Source: Eudorina sp. 2006-703-Eu-15
Lineage: Eukaryota > Chlorophyta > Chlorophyceae > Chlamydomonadales > Volvocaceae
DNA: 64,000 nt
Direction of reading: 5' to 3'
NCBI GenBank assembly: GCA_003117195.1
Contig: BDSI01000002.1
Coordinates: 325,001 to 389,000 of the forward strand
Under the pieces are notes generated by a model. It saw nothing but the letters and a program-made list of their open reading frames with translations. It was not told where the DNA came from and ran no database searches. Shown here one piece after another: positions 22,301 through 33,326 of the stretch. The stretch's first letter is position 1. Each line of letters begins with the position of its first letter. The position numbers and the translations under genes were made by a program.

Positions 22301-23607
22301 CACCCTCTCTCCCACTTCCCACCGTCCCCACTACGTCGTTTCTCGACCTCATTTTCCAGTGCCAGGAGGGTGCCCTCGTCACGTAAGTAAACATTCTGAG
22401 TAATTCTGGCTGTGCCCGGGTTTGTGCCCTGGGTTTGGTTTTTTCTTTGTAATCCCCACCGTCTCTGGACTCCTCCTCCTTGCATCCCCTCGCTTGCTCC
22501 GGACCGATCTCTCTTTCACCCGCCTAGCACCCGTAAGTCTGGCCCACCGGTCCACGCACACACACACACACACACACTTCGCTGCCTAAATAACACACTT
22601 CGCTTCTCGCGGCTCGGTTTTCGTTTACACACTTCGCGCACCTGGCAGCCGCTGCTGAGGCTGACCAGCTGGTTGGCGAACTGGATCAAGACCTCCCGTA
22701 CATTGCCAGCGGCTGCGCCCCACGCGCTGACGTTATCCAAGGTCCTGCCGCCGCCGCCGCCGCCACCGCCGCCTCCCTCGGTCCCCTGGTAAGGGCGCCG
22801 CGGCAGGTTCTGCTGCTGCTGCGCAGCTAAGGATCGCTGCCGCGCAGCTAAGGATCGCTGCTGCACGTCGACCCCCAACGCAACAGACACGTTCGGTCCC
22901 GCTCGGTCCCCCTCGTCACCAGCCTGATTGTGCTGCGCGCTCTGACGACGTAGCTTCTCCTCTCGTACCCCTCGGTAGTAACCTCGCAGCCGCCGGAAGA
23001 AGGGGCCGCACAGCGAGTGCCGCGCCGCCGGCCCGTGGTCGTGTACCAGCACCATCGCCTCGGGCAGGTTGTCGTAATGCCGTACAATGTGCGACAGGTA
23101 CACGGCCGCCTCGCGGCCTTTATTGGGGAGCAGCTGCTGCAGCCGTACGCTCATGTTGCATGGGTAGGGCCGCAGTGCGGCGAGCGTGGCCGCGGCGGCG
23201 GTGAGGTCGGGGTTGTGGGAGTCCAGTCGATGGTAGATCCAGATCTCAGCGCCGGTGAGACCCAGATTCCAGATCCAGGGAACCAGCGCCATGGGCTGAG
23301 CGCGTGTCGGGGGGGGGGCGGGGATGAGGGGACAGCACGGGTCGTGACGAGGCCAAGACATTCAATCCACTGGCAAACTATGTACCTCGGGAGCCAGTGT
23401 CGCCACCACCACGTGGAACGCTCCAGGCGGAAGCCCGCTGGCGCAGCCCCATACCGGTGGGGGCCGGTACGAGAGGTCCAGTCGACGGATGGCTTTCTTG
23501 GAGCGCGCGGGGACGCTGAGTCCTCCGAAGACAAGCAGAAACAGGGCCACGACACACTGGCCCGCATGCCGCGTGGCAAACGGTGCCCGTTGAACACGAG
23601 AGTGCAT
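19389..23607 (-). CDS. Membrane-anchored DUF3431 family protein
   Basis: Seven exons in transcript order: 23607-23386, 23295-22642, 21960-21605, 21297-21071, 20469-20321, 19987-19824, 19548-19389; phases agree and total 643 residues. The start ATG (23607) has A at -3 in an AT-rich leader. Residues ~15-33 (AGQCVVALFLLVFGGLS after basic residues) are a signal anchor or signal peptide. The DUF3431 domain (PF11913) starts with FHVVVATLAPE and WIWNLGLTGAEIWIYHRL, and has its signature at ~130-164 (LLPNKGREAAVYLSHIVRHY, DNLPEAMVLVHDHG). The same family pattern returns in exons 6-7 (YHASLAVSHHGWAMW... DLLRYFEIDLLHLSI). A Gly run of about 16 residues (~370) and several Ala runs interrupt it. DUF3431 has no established activity. 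A lumenal or secreted role fits the N-terminus but is inference. An extra exon between 20470 and 21070 was considered and not needed. Confidence 0.78.
20551..20595 (-). repeat. Dispersed repeat A, copy 8
   Basis: The reverse complement GGGTTTGTCCTGGGCTTTTG then TTTCATTTTGACCCC matches the central part of repeat A. It lies in the DUF3431 intron 20470-21070, with its T-rich run in the sense direction about 90 nt before the acceptor. Confidence 0.5.
22374..22465 (+). repeat. Dispersed repeat A, long copy 4
   Basis: CTCGTCACGTAAGTAAACAT then TCTGAGTAAT, GGCTGTGCCCGGGTTTGTGC and GGGTTTGGTTTTTTCTTT. The same long sequence is at 40917-41032, so repeat A extends at least 40 bp beyond the short copies. 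It lies antisense in the DUF3431 intron 21961-22641. Confidence 0.8.
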
Positions 23608-24303
23608 TTTTCTTTTCTATTTTGTGGGTTGCGCTTTGAAGCTACGGTTAGGTGCTCGCCCCAACTGCAGTGGCCTGAAAACTGACAGACACATGCTCGC
23701 TGTCTTGTTGAGAACGTATTGCGAATATATTGTGTAGTTATCTCGTAGCTGGAGGGCTCGGAGCTGGCAAAGGAATTTGCTCAAACTGCGAAACTGCCGT
23801 ATCCGCGCGAAAACTCATGCAAGCTCACCCAAGTGTCTTGCGGCCAAACACCATCACAGACACTTGCAGTTTTAAAATATAGCTTGCTCAAAGGCATAAT
23901 TCGGCCTGATGCGTTTGTGACCGAATTTGCTTTCAACCTGGTTGCCGCGTTACTTTGCCGCCAAACCCAGCGCAACGCATCTCCTGGCTGAGCATTCCGG
24001 GGACTGGTCACCTGCTGTGCATCTCAGCAGGCGCCACGAGAAAAGCAAGCACCTGGTCAGCCAGACATCGATGACAGCTGCAGAGGCTTAAGCTCGCCCA
24101 CGCGACGCTGGGCTTTCAAGCGCTGCAGTAAACAATGGAGGGTTTGAAATGCAAAAGCTCTGGTCAAGCTCTGCCTGATGGCCACGCGACGGGCCTTCTT
24201 GGGCTACCAGCGGTCCTTAGCATACTCAACGATCCTACCCATCGCTGCCAGGGGCCCGAGCTGACATGCCTCTTGCAGGCAAGAACTTGAACCTAATATT
24301 CTT
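23608..24303. promoter_or_regulatory. Divergent upstream region, DUF3431 and helical-repeat genes
   Basis: About 700 bp separate the two divergent start codons. GC is visibly lower than in the flanking exons. There are no repeats of the families described here and no open frame with coding character. It should hold both promoters; no TATA box or known operator was recognised. Confidence 0.5.
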
Positions 24304-27300
24304 ATGCCGTGGAGGTACAGCGTGGTCGTGCCGCGCGTACGGTACCTTGCTTGTTTTTACCTACCAACCTGTGTGTCCGACTCTCATCCTGTGATACGCG
24401 CCCGGGACCAACAGGCGCTCTGCAAGCAGCTCATCAATGCCGCTTCCGACACGAGCTTGGTCATCTTCACATCTGCGGATCGCTCGAGGGCGGCGGCCGC
24501 GCGAGCTGCGGCCTCTGCTGTCGAGGCAGACCTGTCCATCGGCGCACCGGAGCGGTGCATCGCCAGCCCGCCAGCCTTCAGCTCTGGGCTCGCGTCCTCC
24601 TATCACGGCCGAACGAGCACGGACGTCGAGGCTCCAGCATCCTCGCAGGCACTGCCAACAACCGCGGCCTCCACCAACACCACCCCGCTCGCGCTCGCTC
24701 CGCATCAGCAGCCCCCGAATCGCGTCGGCGCCGCGGCCGGCGCTGCCCGCAGGCCGCCCGCAGGCCCCAGCAAAGCGTCAGCCCCGCTAGCCGCGGGCAC
24801 AACCGCCGCCGTGCCCGTAGGCAGCAAGCAGCCGCTCCCGTCGTCCTCCTGCGCCAACGCCGCCTCGGCAGCGGCTGCTGCGACCACGGCCGGGCTCTCC
24901 CCCGCCGCCAAGGATCCCACAGAGGGCCTCGCCGGCATGGTCACCTCGGGCATCGCCCTTCTAGTGGACCATCTGGAGCACTTCCACTACCGAGCCAAGG
25001 CCGTCGCGCTGGAGGGCCTTCTGTCCTTGTCCGCCGTCGGCCTCGGACCGGACCGTCGACTGGACCCCGTCGGCATAGCGTCGTTGCCGCTGCCCGCCGC
25101 GGGCGGCGCCACTGCGCCCACGTCTTCCAGCGCGGCGGCGGCGGCGGCCGTCGCGGCGGCCGCAGCGATGGCCGCCGGCAACGGGCCGGCCGCCGGCGAC
25201 TCGCGGTCCGTGGAGGACCCCGCGGCGGTGGCGGGCGCCGTGCAGGCGCTGGGCGGACTGGGTCTGGGCGACTGGCTGGCACTCCGCATCATAGGAGCCG
25301 GCGCAGTTCCACGGCTGCTGGAGATGTTGACGCAGCGGACGGGCATGAACTTCGTGCCCATGCGGCACCTCGCCTCGCAGGTGCGGGGCAGCGCTGCGTA
25401 GGGAAGGTACAGCCGGGCCCTCATGCTGCTTGTGGCGGGCGCGATTGGCGTAATGCTGTGTTCCCGGCCTTGGTGTTGCAGCGGAGAGTTTGTGGGAGCA
25501 TGTAGGGGTGCAAGTGCAGGGTTGATGCCGCACCCCGGTGCCGCCGTGGGAGCTGGCAAACGGCTGGCGGGACCGATCGGCGGTTTCAAGTTGTCGGGTA
25601 TGGCTAATGACAAACCCGCCCGTCGTCGGGTGTGTGCTCCCGCGAGGCTGGCTAGAAGGATTTCCGCCTGCGGCTGTGCAAACTACATAGGCAGTGTTGT
25701 CTGAGCGAACGAACCGTGCTGTCTGAGCACAGTGCTGTCTGAGCGAACGCACCGTACTACCCTTCCCCCCTTGTTTCTGGTTGGTTCCCCCCGTGCAAGC
25801 TGCCGGGATGCATCCCAGACACCTCGACCACTGCTGCAGGTTGCAGCTCGAGTTTGCATGATTTCCCTTGCACCTGCCGCTCTGACTGCCGCACTTTCAT
25901 GCACCGACTGCGCCCTGTCAGCTGCCTTGTCAGTCTCTTGATCTCTGGCTGTGCGCCTCTCTCCCTCCCTCTCCCTCAAGTGAAGACCTGATGTACCCAA
26001 ATTGCGCACAATTAATGGATTGGAATTGCGCAACGCTCACGGATTACGTCATGTTCAACCGGCGCTGCACGTCGGCCCGTCCTGGCCCTCCCCCCCCCAA
26101 CCGGCGAGCCCGCAGGTGGTCCACAACCTGGCGCGCCGCCGCAACGCCGCCGTGCGCACCGCGCTGGCCCGCTGGCGGCCCCTCCCCGGCATCATCAGCG
26201 GCCTGGATGTGGTGCTCGAGGACAGTCCAGAGATCGCCGCGCGGCTGCTGCTGGTGCTCTCGGACCTGTTCCCCATCGCATGCCACCAAATAGCTGGAGC
26301 CCTTCACAAGCTCATCGCCAAGCATCAGCCGCAGCAACCCGGCCAGCCGCTGGCTGCGACAGCGGCGGCGGCGGCGCAGCTGCCGAAGCCGGCGGCACCC
26401 AATGACCAACAGCAAGACCAACAACAGCAACAACAACAGCAACAACAACAACAGCAACAACAACAACAACAGCAAGGCATTGGCAAGCCGGCCGATGAGG
26501 CCCTGGGCGCCGACGGCAAGTCAAGCGGAGCGGCGGTGGGTCAGAAGGCGCGCGGCGGTGGCGCGGTAGTGGAACCTCCACAGACGGCAGCCAAGGGTCG
26601 AAAGGCCAAGGCGGCGGCAGCACCTGCTGCGGAGCCCGCAGCAGGCGCGGGCCGCGGTGGTGCGGCGGTGCCGCCAGCAGGCAGGGCCCGTCGTGGCGCA
26701 GCGGCCGTGGCGCCCGCGCCGCAGCCACCAGTGGCGCCCGAGCCGCCAGCCGTTGTTGCCCCCGCTGCTGCAGCGGTGGCCATAGTGCCCGTCACGACTG
26801 CGGCGCCTGTTGTCGATCTGGGTCTGGCGCCCGACGTGGACGTGCCTCTGGAGGCGCTGCTCATGCGCGTGACAGGGTACTACATGCGGCTGGCATACCA
26901 TGCCGTACTGGCTCCGCCGCCACAGCCTCCGATTCTCACCGTCAAGCCGCCGTACGGCGAGGCCGAGCGCCGCGAGTACGAGAAAACGCTGCTGGCACAG
27001 AAGGTGGAGGAGCACCGACGGCGCCGCAAAGAGGCGGGCCAGCTGGACTGCTCCGTGGCAGCACTGCTGGCGGCGGCGCCGATGCCCAGCTGTCTCTTTG
27101 ACGCCCTGTCGTACAGCTACGCGCGCGCGTTTTCAGTTCTGTCTGGACCGCCGCCGCACACCGCGGGTCTCTGCACGACTGTCAACGGCAGCCTGTGGCG
27201 CGTGCAGGACCTGGTACCGTACGCGCTGAGCCTGCTCCAGAGCCTCGGCGGCGGCAACGACAGCGGCGACGGCGGCAGCGCTGCCGCCGCGGCCCGCTGT

Positions 27301-30300
27301 GCCGGCGCGGCGACGGCGGGCAGCACCAGCGCAGCGGCCGCCACCCTCCTCCTCCCGGCCTTGGCATCCGCCGCCCCGGGGCCGAGCGCGGTGGCGGGCG
27401 CGCTCAGCAGCGGCAGCAGCCCCTCTGTCTCGTCTGCTCTGGACCGATTCTGGGGTCTGGAGCACCCGCGCTGCATCGCGCAGGGCCCATCGGGCGTGCC
27501 CGTCACGGAGTGCCAGGGGCCCGCCTTCCCAGGTGCTCCGTACGGTGACAAACCCGTCACCGCCAGCCTCATGGAGCACTGCAAGCCCCTGCTGAAGGTC
27601 ATCATCGAGCGCGCCATCCAGGCTGCGGACTCCGTCAACATGCCGGGCCCCGTTGTGGGCGCGGGGCCCATCGCGGCCGCAGCCGCGGCGGCGGCGGCCG
27701 TGCCCGCAGCGGCGGAGGTCCTGCTGGCCCGGGCGGAGGTCCTCCCGATGGCGGTGCTGCGCTGCGTGGGATCCACCTTCCTGTCCATCAATCGACCGCA
27801 GGTGGCGCAGCGCCTCTGGGACCTCCATGACTGGTTGGATACTCTGGCGTCCAGATTGGCGAGGCAAACCGACGGCGCTGCCGCCGGGGTGGCGAAGGCG
27901 CGCATGGCGCTGGGCATGGCGAGCGTGTGGGCCTGCGCCGTCGGCTGCGGCGCACCGTCATCGGCGGCTGGCGGCCAGAAGCCGCCGCAGTCGCGGGCGG
28001 AGACGAAGGGCGCAGACGGTCACGCGGCCGATAGCACCCAGGAGGCTGAAACGGCTGCTGAGGCCCCCGCCGCCGCGGTGACGCAGCCGCGGCAGCAGAA
28101 TGTGAGCTCCGGTACCCAACCGCTCCGTCGCAGCGCGCGCATCAAGCGCCGCCGTGAGGGTGCATCGTCCGCCGCGCCGGCCCAGGCGATGGACTCCGCG
28201 CCGCGTGGCAAGGAGACGGGGGCTCCGGTCGCCATCAGCAAGCCGCCCGCCTCCGAAGCTCCTCCCGCGGCCGCAGCGGAGCGCCGGGCCGGCAGCGACA
28301 GCGCCAACGGGGGCGGCCCTGGCATTGCCGTGGACGCAGCTGCGGCCCCCGCCGAGACCCTGGCGCTCAGCCCTTTGTACGCCGACTCGTTGAACTCCCT
28401 GGTGGACATGCTCGTCGTGCGCTTTGCCGATGCCCGGCAGCTGCAGGACTCCCTGGACCTGCAGCTGCGGCACCAGCAAGCGCAGCAGGCCTCGCGGCGG
28501 CCCGAGGACGCGGACGCGGCCGCCGGCGGCAACGCCCTGGCCGCGCCATTGAACGCCGCGGCGGCGGCGGCCGCCGGCGGCGCCGCCGGAGCCTGGCTGG
28601 CGGCTCTCGCCTCCGCCGCCGCGGCCGCCATCGCGGCGGCGCCGGCGGAGCGCGCAAAGCTTGCGGTGGAGGCACAGGCCGTGCTGCTGCAGGCCGTGGC
28701 GCTGCTGATGCCTGCGCTTAACGAGGCGCAAGTGAGCAGGCTGGTCGAGGCGGGTGCCGTACACGCGGCCGCGCGGGTTCTCCATGACGCCGCGACGGCG
28801 CCTTCGCCGTCGGCAGCGGGCCCGGCGGCTGTGGACGCCGCCACGAGCACGCCCGATGCGTCGCCCGTTGGCTGCAGCGTGGCCGAGGGGGCCCTGGAGG
28901 CCAACGGCAGCAGCTCCAGGGAGGGGAGTGATAGGTGGAACGAGGAGCCGTTGCACGGCGTCACGGCGGCGCAGGCACTGGGCCTGCTGGTTCAGTTGCT
29001 GCGGACCTCGGGCCCGACGGCTTACGGATGCGGCGGCATGCGGCAACAGCCCGGGGCGCTTGCGGCGCTGGGAGGTTTATTGCTGGTCCAGCAGCCAGCG
29101 GTGCAGCGCGCGGGACCGGGGCTGTCGTTGTCGCCGGCGCGGACGGCCGAAGCCGTGTCGGACCCCATTGTGGAGGCGGCCGGCGAGGACCCCACGTCGA
29201 AGAGCTGGGGTGAGCAAGGGAAGGGAAAGTGTACGGCTGTACGACACATGCTTTTTTGTCGGAGTCGCGACTCCTTACCCGCATGTCCCTGGGCCCCCCG
29301 AGTTAGACAAGGCACATGTACCGTGCCCTTTTACCGCTTTGTTCTTCCACACCGTCCGTGTTGTGGTGTCGGCGAGCCCGTGCCATGTATCGCTGCGGAG
29401 TGTGCCAGCCTTGAACAATCCATGGTGTTAAAAATGAAAAGAGAAAAGAAACCCAATCCATGGGGGTTTGTGGCCCCTCCCGCCGGCCGACAGAGCTCTT
29501 GCGCCTGATGTCCGCGGGGGAGCGACCCTGCGCCGGACACGACGTGGTGCTGCAGCTGCTCTGCCCGCTGGCGGCACTGACCCACGGGTCGTCCGCGCGA
29601 TGCGCCGTGGTGCGGACCTCTCTGATCGGTGTACTGCAGCAGACGCTGCGATGGAGCCACAGCACGTCGCAGGTAGGTGTATGTGTGGCTGTGTTTAGAT
29701 AAGAGAGTGTGTGTCTGTGTGTGTGTGTGTTGCTTAGGCAGGCAGGACAGGAGTGCATGACATGCACAGGGGGAGTAGCGCCCGAAAGTTGCCCGTATGC
29801 GTACAAAATATACGTCTGTGTGTGTATGTGTGTGTCGCGGGGTAAGGAGTCCACAGTGGGGTGTGGAAATAGACAACGCCGAAACGGCTGCAAGGGGTTC
29901 CGTGTCCTGCGGGCGATATAGGCACCGAGTTGTGTTAACAGCTGCCGTTATGTGGCCACAGCGCTGGCACGTCAACGGCAGATAACCCGCTACTTTATGC
30001 TGCTCCATTCCGTAGCCCAGCGGGGTCAGATGCCGGATAGATGCAAAAGACACATCCGCGGCCTACTACACTTCCATATCAGTTGCGCGAACTGCTTAGG
30101 CCGCCAGGCCTACGTTCAAGGTCTTGACTTTCAGTCCCAAATCCCTCGGCCGGGTGCCTCGTACCCGCCTGGACTGACCAGACTGCCCGTATCCGCCCGC
30201 CTTGCGTCCGCACCCTGCAGCGCCGCAGGTTGGTGGTCCAGGTGCTAGGCCTCTGGGCCCCTCACCTGCAGGGGCTGCTGCTGCACCTGCCCCGCATGGC

Positions 30301-33300
30301 GCCCCCTAGCCCCGCGCCCCGTGCCACTGCGGCCCCTCCCGTCGTCGTCATCGCGGCCGTCGAGGGTCCCTTGGGTCTGGCCACCGCAGCGGAGGCCAAG
30401 GCCGTCGCGGCTGCGGCAGCTGGCGCCAACCTGGGTCGCACCCACTCCCAATCCACCATGCCGTACCAGGGTAGCCGGGGGGGCAGGTTCAGCACGCCGA
30501 TTGCCAGCGCCCCGGGCCAGGGCCAGGGTCCCGGGCCACTTCACACGGGCGGCAGCTCAGCTGCACCCATGCATCCCGGGCAGCGGACGCCCCCCTGGGG
30601 TAGCTGTGCGGCAGCAGCCGCAGCAGCAGCCGGGGCCAGCGGAAGCGTCGCCGGCTCGGCCGTGCACGCGGCCGCGGCTGCGGCCGCGGTCTCCTCCCAG
30701 ATGGTCTCGCCGACCCGGCACACCTCCACCTCAGTCAGCGGCTTGCGGACTGCGGCGCCGCTGGCGCCCAACCCCTTGCGCGGCGGCCGCCGGGGCAGTC
30801 GGCTCGCGACGGCGCTGTCGTCACCGCTGCCGCTGCCGGCGCCACGGGGAGGAGGGTCGCTTCAGGGCGACGGCGACGCGGCGGCGGCGGCGGCGGCGGG
30901 TATGGGGTCTCTGGCTGCTGGCATCATCACAGCTGCCGATGGTCAGCCCCGCTCCGCATCGCTCGAGGCGCTGTGCGGTCTGCTGGAGGGGGTCATGAAG
31001 CACCTGGCCGACATCGAAGTTGTGCGGCACTTGCACGTAACGGGTAAGCGCCCATCTGGAAATGACTGTCGTCAGCTAGTCTCTACGGGTCGGTTGCCAT
31101 CAGTCCGCTCCGCCACCGTGTCGAGGAGCTCACACCGATGCGCGAGGCGGCGCACCGATAGCCCCCAGGCGGTGTTGATGATGTATAACACCTGGCCTGG
31201 GCGCGGGAAATATGGGGCGCGGGGCGGCGCCACACGAGGCACAGAGAGAGGGCGAGAGTTGCTTGCGTGCCCACCTGGCCATGTGCCTGACGGTGGCCCG
31301 CCCTTCCTGCGATGCGTGAATGTTTCCCCGGCAGCAGCCTCTGGCCACTTAATCTCCTCTCACGCTCCCCGCATTCCCCGGTGCCCCCCGACCCCCGGCA
31401 GGCTGGCTCCGGGCTCTCTGCCACGGCGCGCACGCCCTGGATGCCCCCGCGCGCGCGTCCTGCCTCCGGGCCCTGACCTCCGCGGCCCGCGTCCTGGCCT
31501 ACGGAGGCCGCGCCGCGCCGCTACCCCTCCTGGCGGACCTGGCGGCAGACGCGGAGGTCCGGAGCCAGCTGAGCGCCCTGAACCCCGCCGCGGCGGCCCT
31601 CCTCGCCGTCCGGCGACAGGAGCTCCTGCCCCCCCGCGTCCCGGAAGGTAACCCGGTGATGCCGCCGCGCGGCGGCGCGGGGGCCCGGCCCGGCCGCCCT
31701 GGCTTGCCCCAGGCACCTGACTCGTGCAGACTGGCCTCCAGCAGCGACTGCGGCGCGGGCGCGGGGGTCATGCTGCTGCGGGCGACCTCCTTGTCCGGCC
31801 GTCTGTCGGGCGGGACACCCGAGCGCTTGCCGACCGCCGGAACGAAGGAAGTCGTCGGAGGCGGCGGGAAGGAGGTCGCTGCGGCGGTGGCGGCGGAGGA
31901 GGAGCGGGGCGAGCTGGGGCGCCACACGCATGGGGCCGAAGAGCAGGGCTCCGCCGCGCTGCTGCTCCCCGCGGATTTGGAGCTGGTGCTGCCCCCGGCT
32001 CCAGAGGAGGAGCTGCCGGCAGCGCGGCGTGGCCGCCGGCGCGGCGCGGCCGCGACGAAGGCGGCCGGGCGCATGCGGAAGGGACTGCGCCCGGCGGCGC
32101 CCAAGGGCGCAGCCACGGTGGCTGAGGCGGCTGCCGCGGCTGCAGTGACGGACGGCGACGCAGAGGCCGCTGCGTCAGCCGACGCAGCGGCGGCCGCGGC
32201 GGTGCCCACCAAACGCACCCGAGCGCGCAAGGGTACTGCCAGACGGAAGGTGGTGCGCGCTGCAAAGGACCCGAAGGAGGAGTCTCCCACCGAGCCGGAT
32301 TCGGAGGAAGGCAACGGCCAAGCGCCGACGCAGGAGAAGAATAATACCACGGCGGCAGCGGCGGCGGTGACAGCAGTCGGGCCCGCGGCATTGGTTTCGC
32401 CGCTGCCCAAGCGCCGCCGGGTGAGCGAGCTGGACGGCAACGACGACGCGGAGGGTCACCGCGGCATCGCAGTCGCCGGGGCGGCGGCGGGTGAGGTGCC
32501 GGCTGCTGCCGGTGACGGCACGGCGGGCGGCAGGATGCGCCCGCGCGCTGTGCTCTTCCCGGCCGCCGCTGGGGGCTCCTTGAGCGCAGGCGCTGCTTCG
32601 GATGCGGCCCTGCGGTCCATGCCCTCTGGAGGTGACCTGACCGGCAGCGTCGCTGCGGGCGGAACCGACGGCGTGCAAACGCGCCCGGCCGCGGGCTGCA
32701 CCGCCGAGGTCGGCCCCGCAGGATTGACCGCTGCAGACGCGGCCGCGGCGGCGTGCCTGCTTTCGGCCCGCGCCAGTGCGAGCGCACGAGGGGCCAGCTT
32801 GGACCGCGACGCTGCCTCCCTGGAGCTGCAGCTGACAGCGAGGGAGCTGCAGCTGTCGGAGGCGGTGCGCCGCGCTTGCGTGTCCCTCGAGTCGGCGCTG
32901 GCGGCCAGGCGGCATGACCTGGCGGCGGTACGCACGGCCGACCAGGCCGCCGCCGCCGCGGCGGCGGCCGCGGCCACCATGGCCGTCGCGGCCGCCACTG
33001 TGCCCGCTGCTCTGGAGGCGGGTGCCGTTGAGGCCGCGGCGGCTGAGGATGTGGCGGGGACGCAGGGCGGCGGTGTTAAGAAGAAGGTCGGTCGCACGCG
33101 GACGGGTGTGGTGACCGCGCCGGCAGCGCGGAGCGCCGCCCAATCCAAGCAGGCTGCAGCTCAGGCGGCGAGCGCGGCCGCGCAGCCGCAGCCGGCGCCC
33201 CCGGCGCAGCCGCCGGCGGCGGCGGCGGTGGTCGCCGGCCCGCAGCCTAACGAGGTGGCGGATGAGGAGTTCCTGCGGAGGACCTACCGGGGGGTGAGCA

Positions 33301-33326
33301 AGAAGCTCAACTTTGACGACATGTAG
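24304..33326 (+). CDS. Very large Ala/Gln-rich protein, probably with ARM/HEAT-like helices; function unknown
   Basis: Five phase-consistent exons: 24304-25380, 26116-29209, 29494-29672, 30221-31043, 31402-33326, giving about 2365 residues. No family was recognised. Segments with the spacing of alpha-helical ARM/HEAT-type repeats occur at ~215-245 (MVTSGIALLVDHLEHFHYRA), across the exon 1/2 junction (LALRIIGAGAVPRLLEMLTQ ... VVHNLARRRNAAVRTALARW), in exon 3 (VVLQLLCPLAALTHG) and in early exon 5. Between them lie long disordered stretches: a Gln run at ~456-480, many Ala runs, and basic clusters such as RRSARIKRRRE that could be nuclear signals. The end is compact and charged (EEFLRRTYRGVSKKLNFDDM). 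The start codon context is weak (C at -3), and an upstream exon joined at the AG near 24413 is possible. Best guess: a nuclear scaffold. That is inference only. Confidence 0.65.
26404..26475 (+). repeat. CAA/CAG repeat encoding a Gln run
   Basis: About 24 codons of mixed CAA and CAG inside exon 2 of the large protein. The mix of synonymous codons suggests selection on the amino acid or an old, interrupted repeat rather than a fresh expansion. Confidence 0.9.
29427..29468 (-). repeat. Dispersed repeat A, copy 6 (weak)
   Basis: GTTAAAAATGAAAAGAGAAA then AGAAACCCAATCC resembles the A-rich strand of repeat A. It is in the short intron 29210-29493 of the large gene. Confidence 0.45.
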
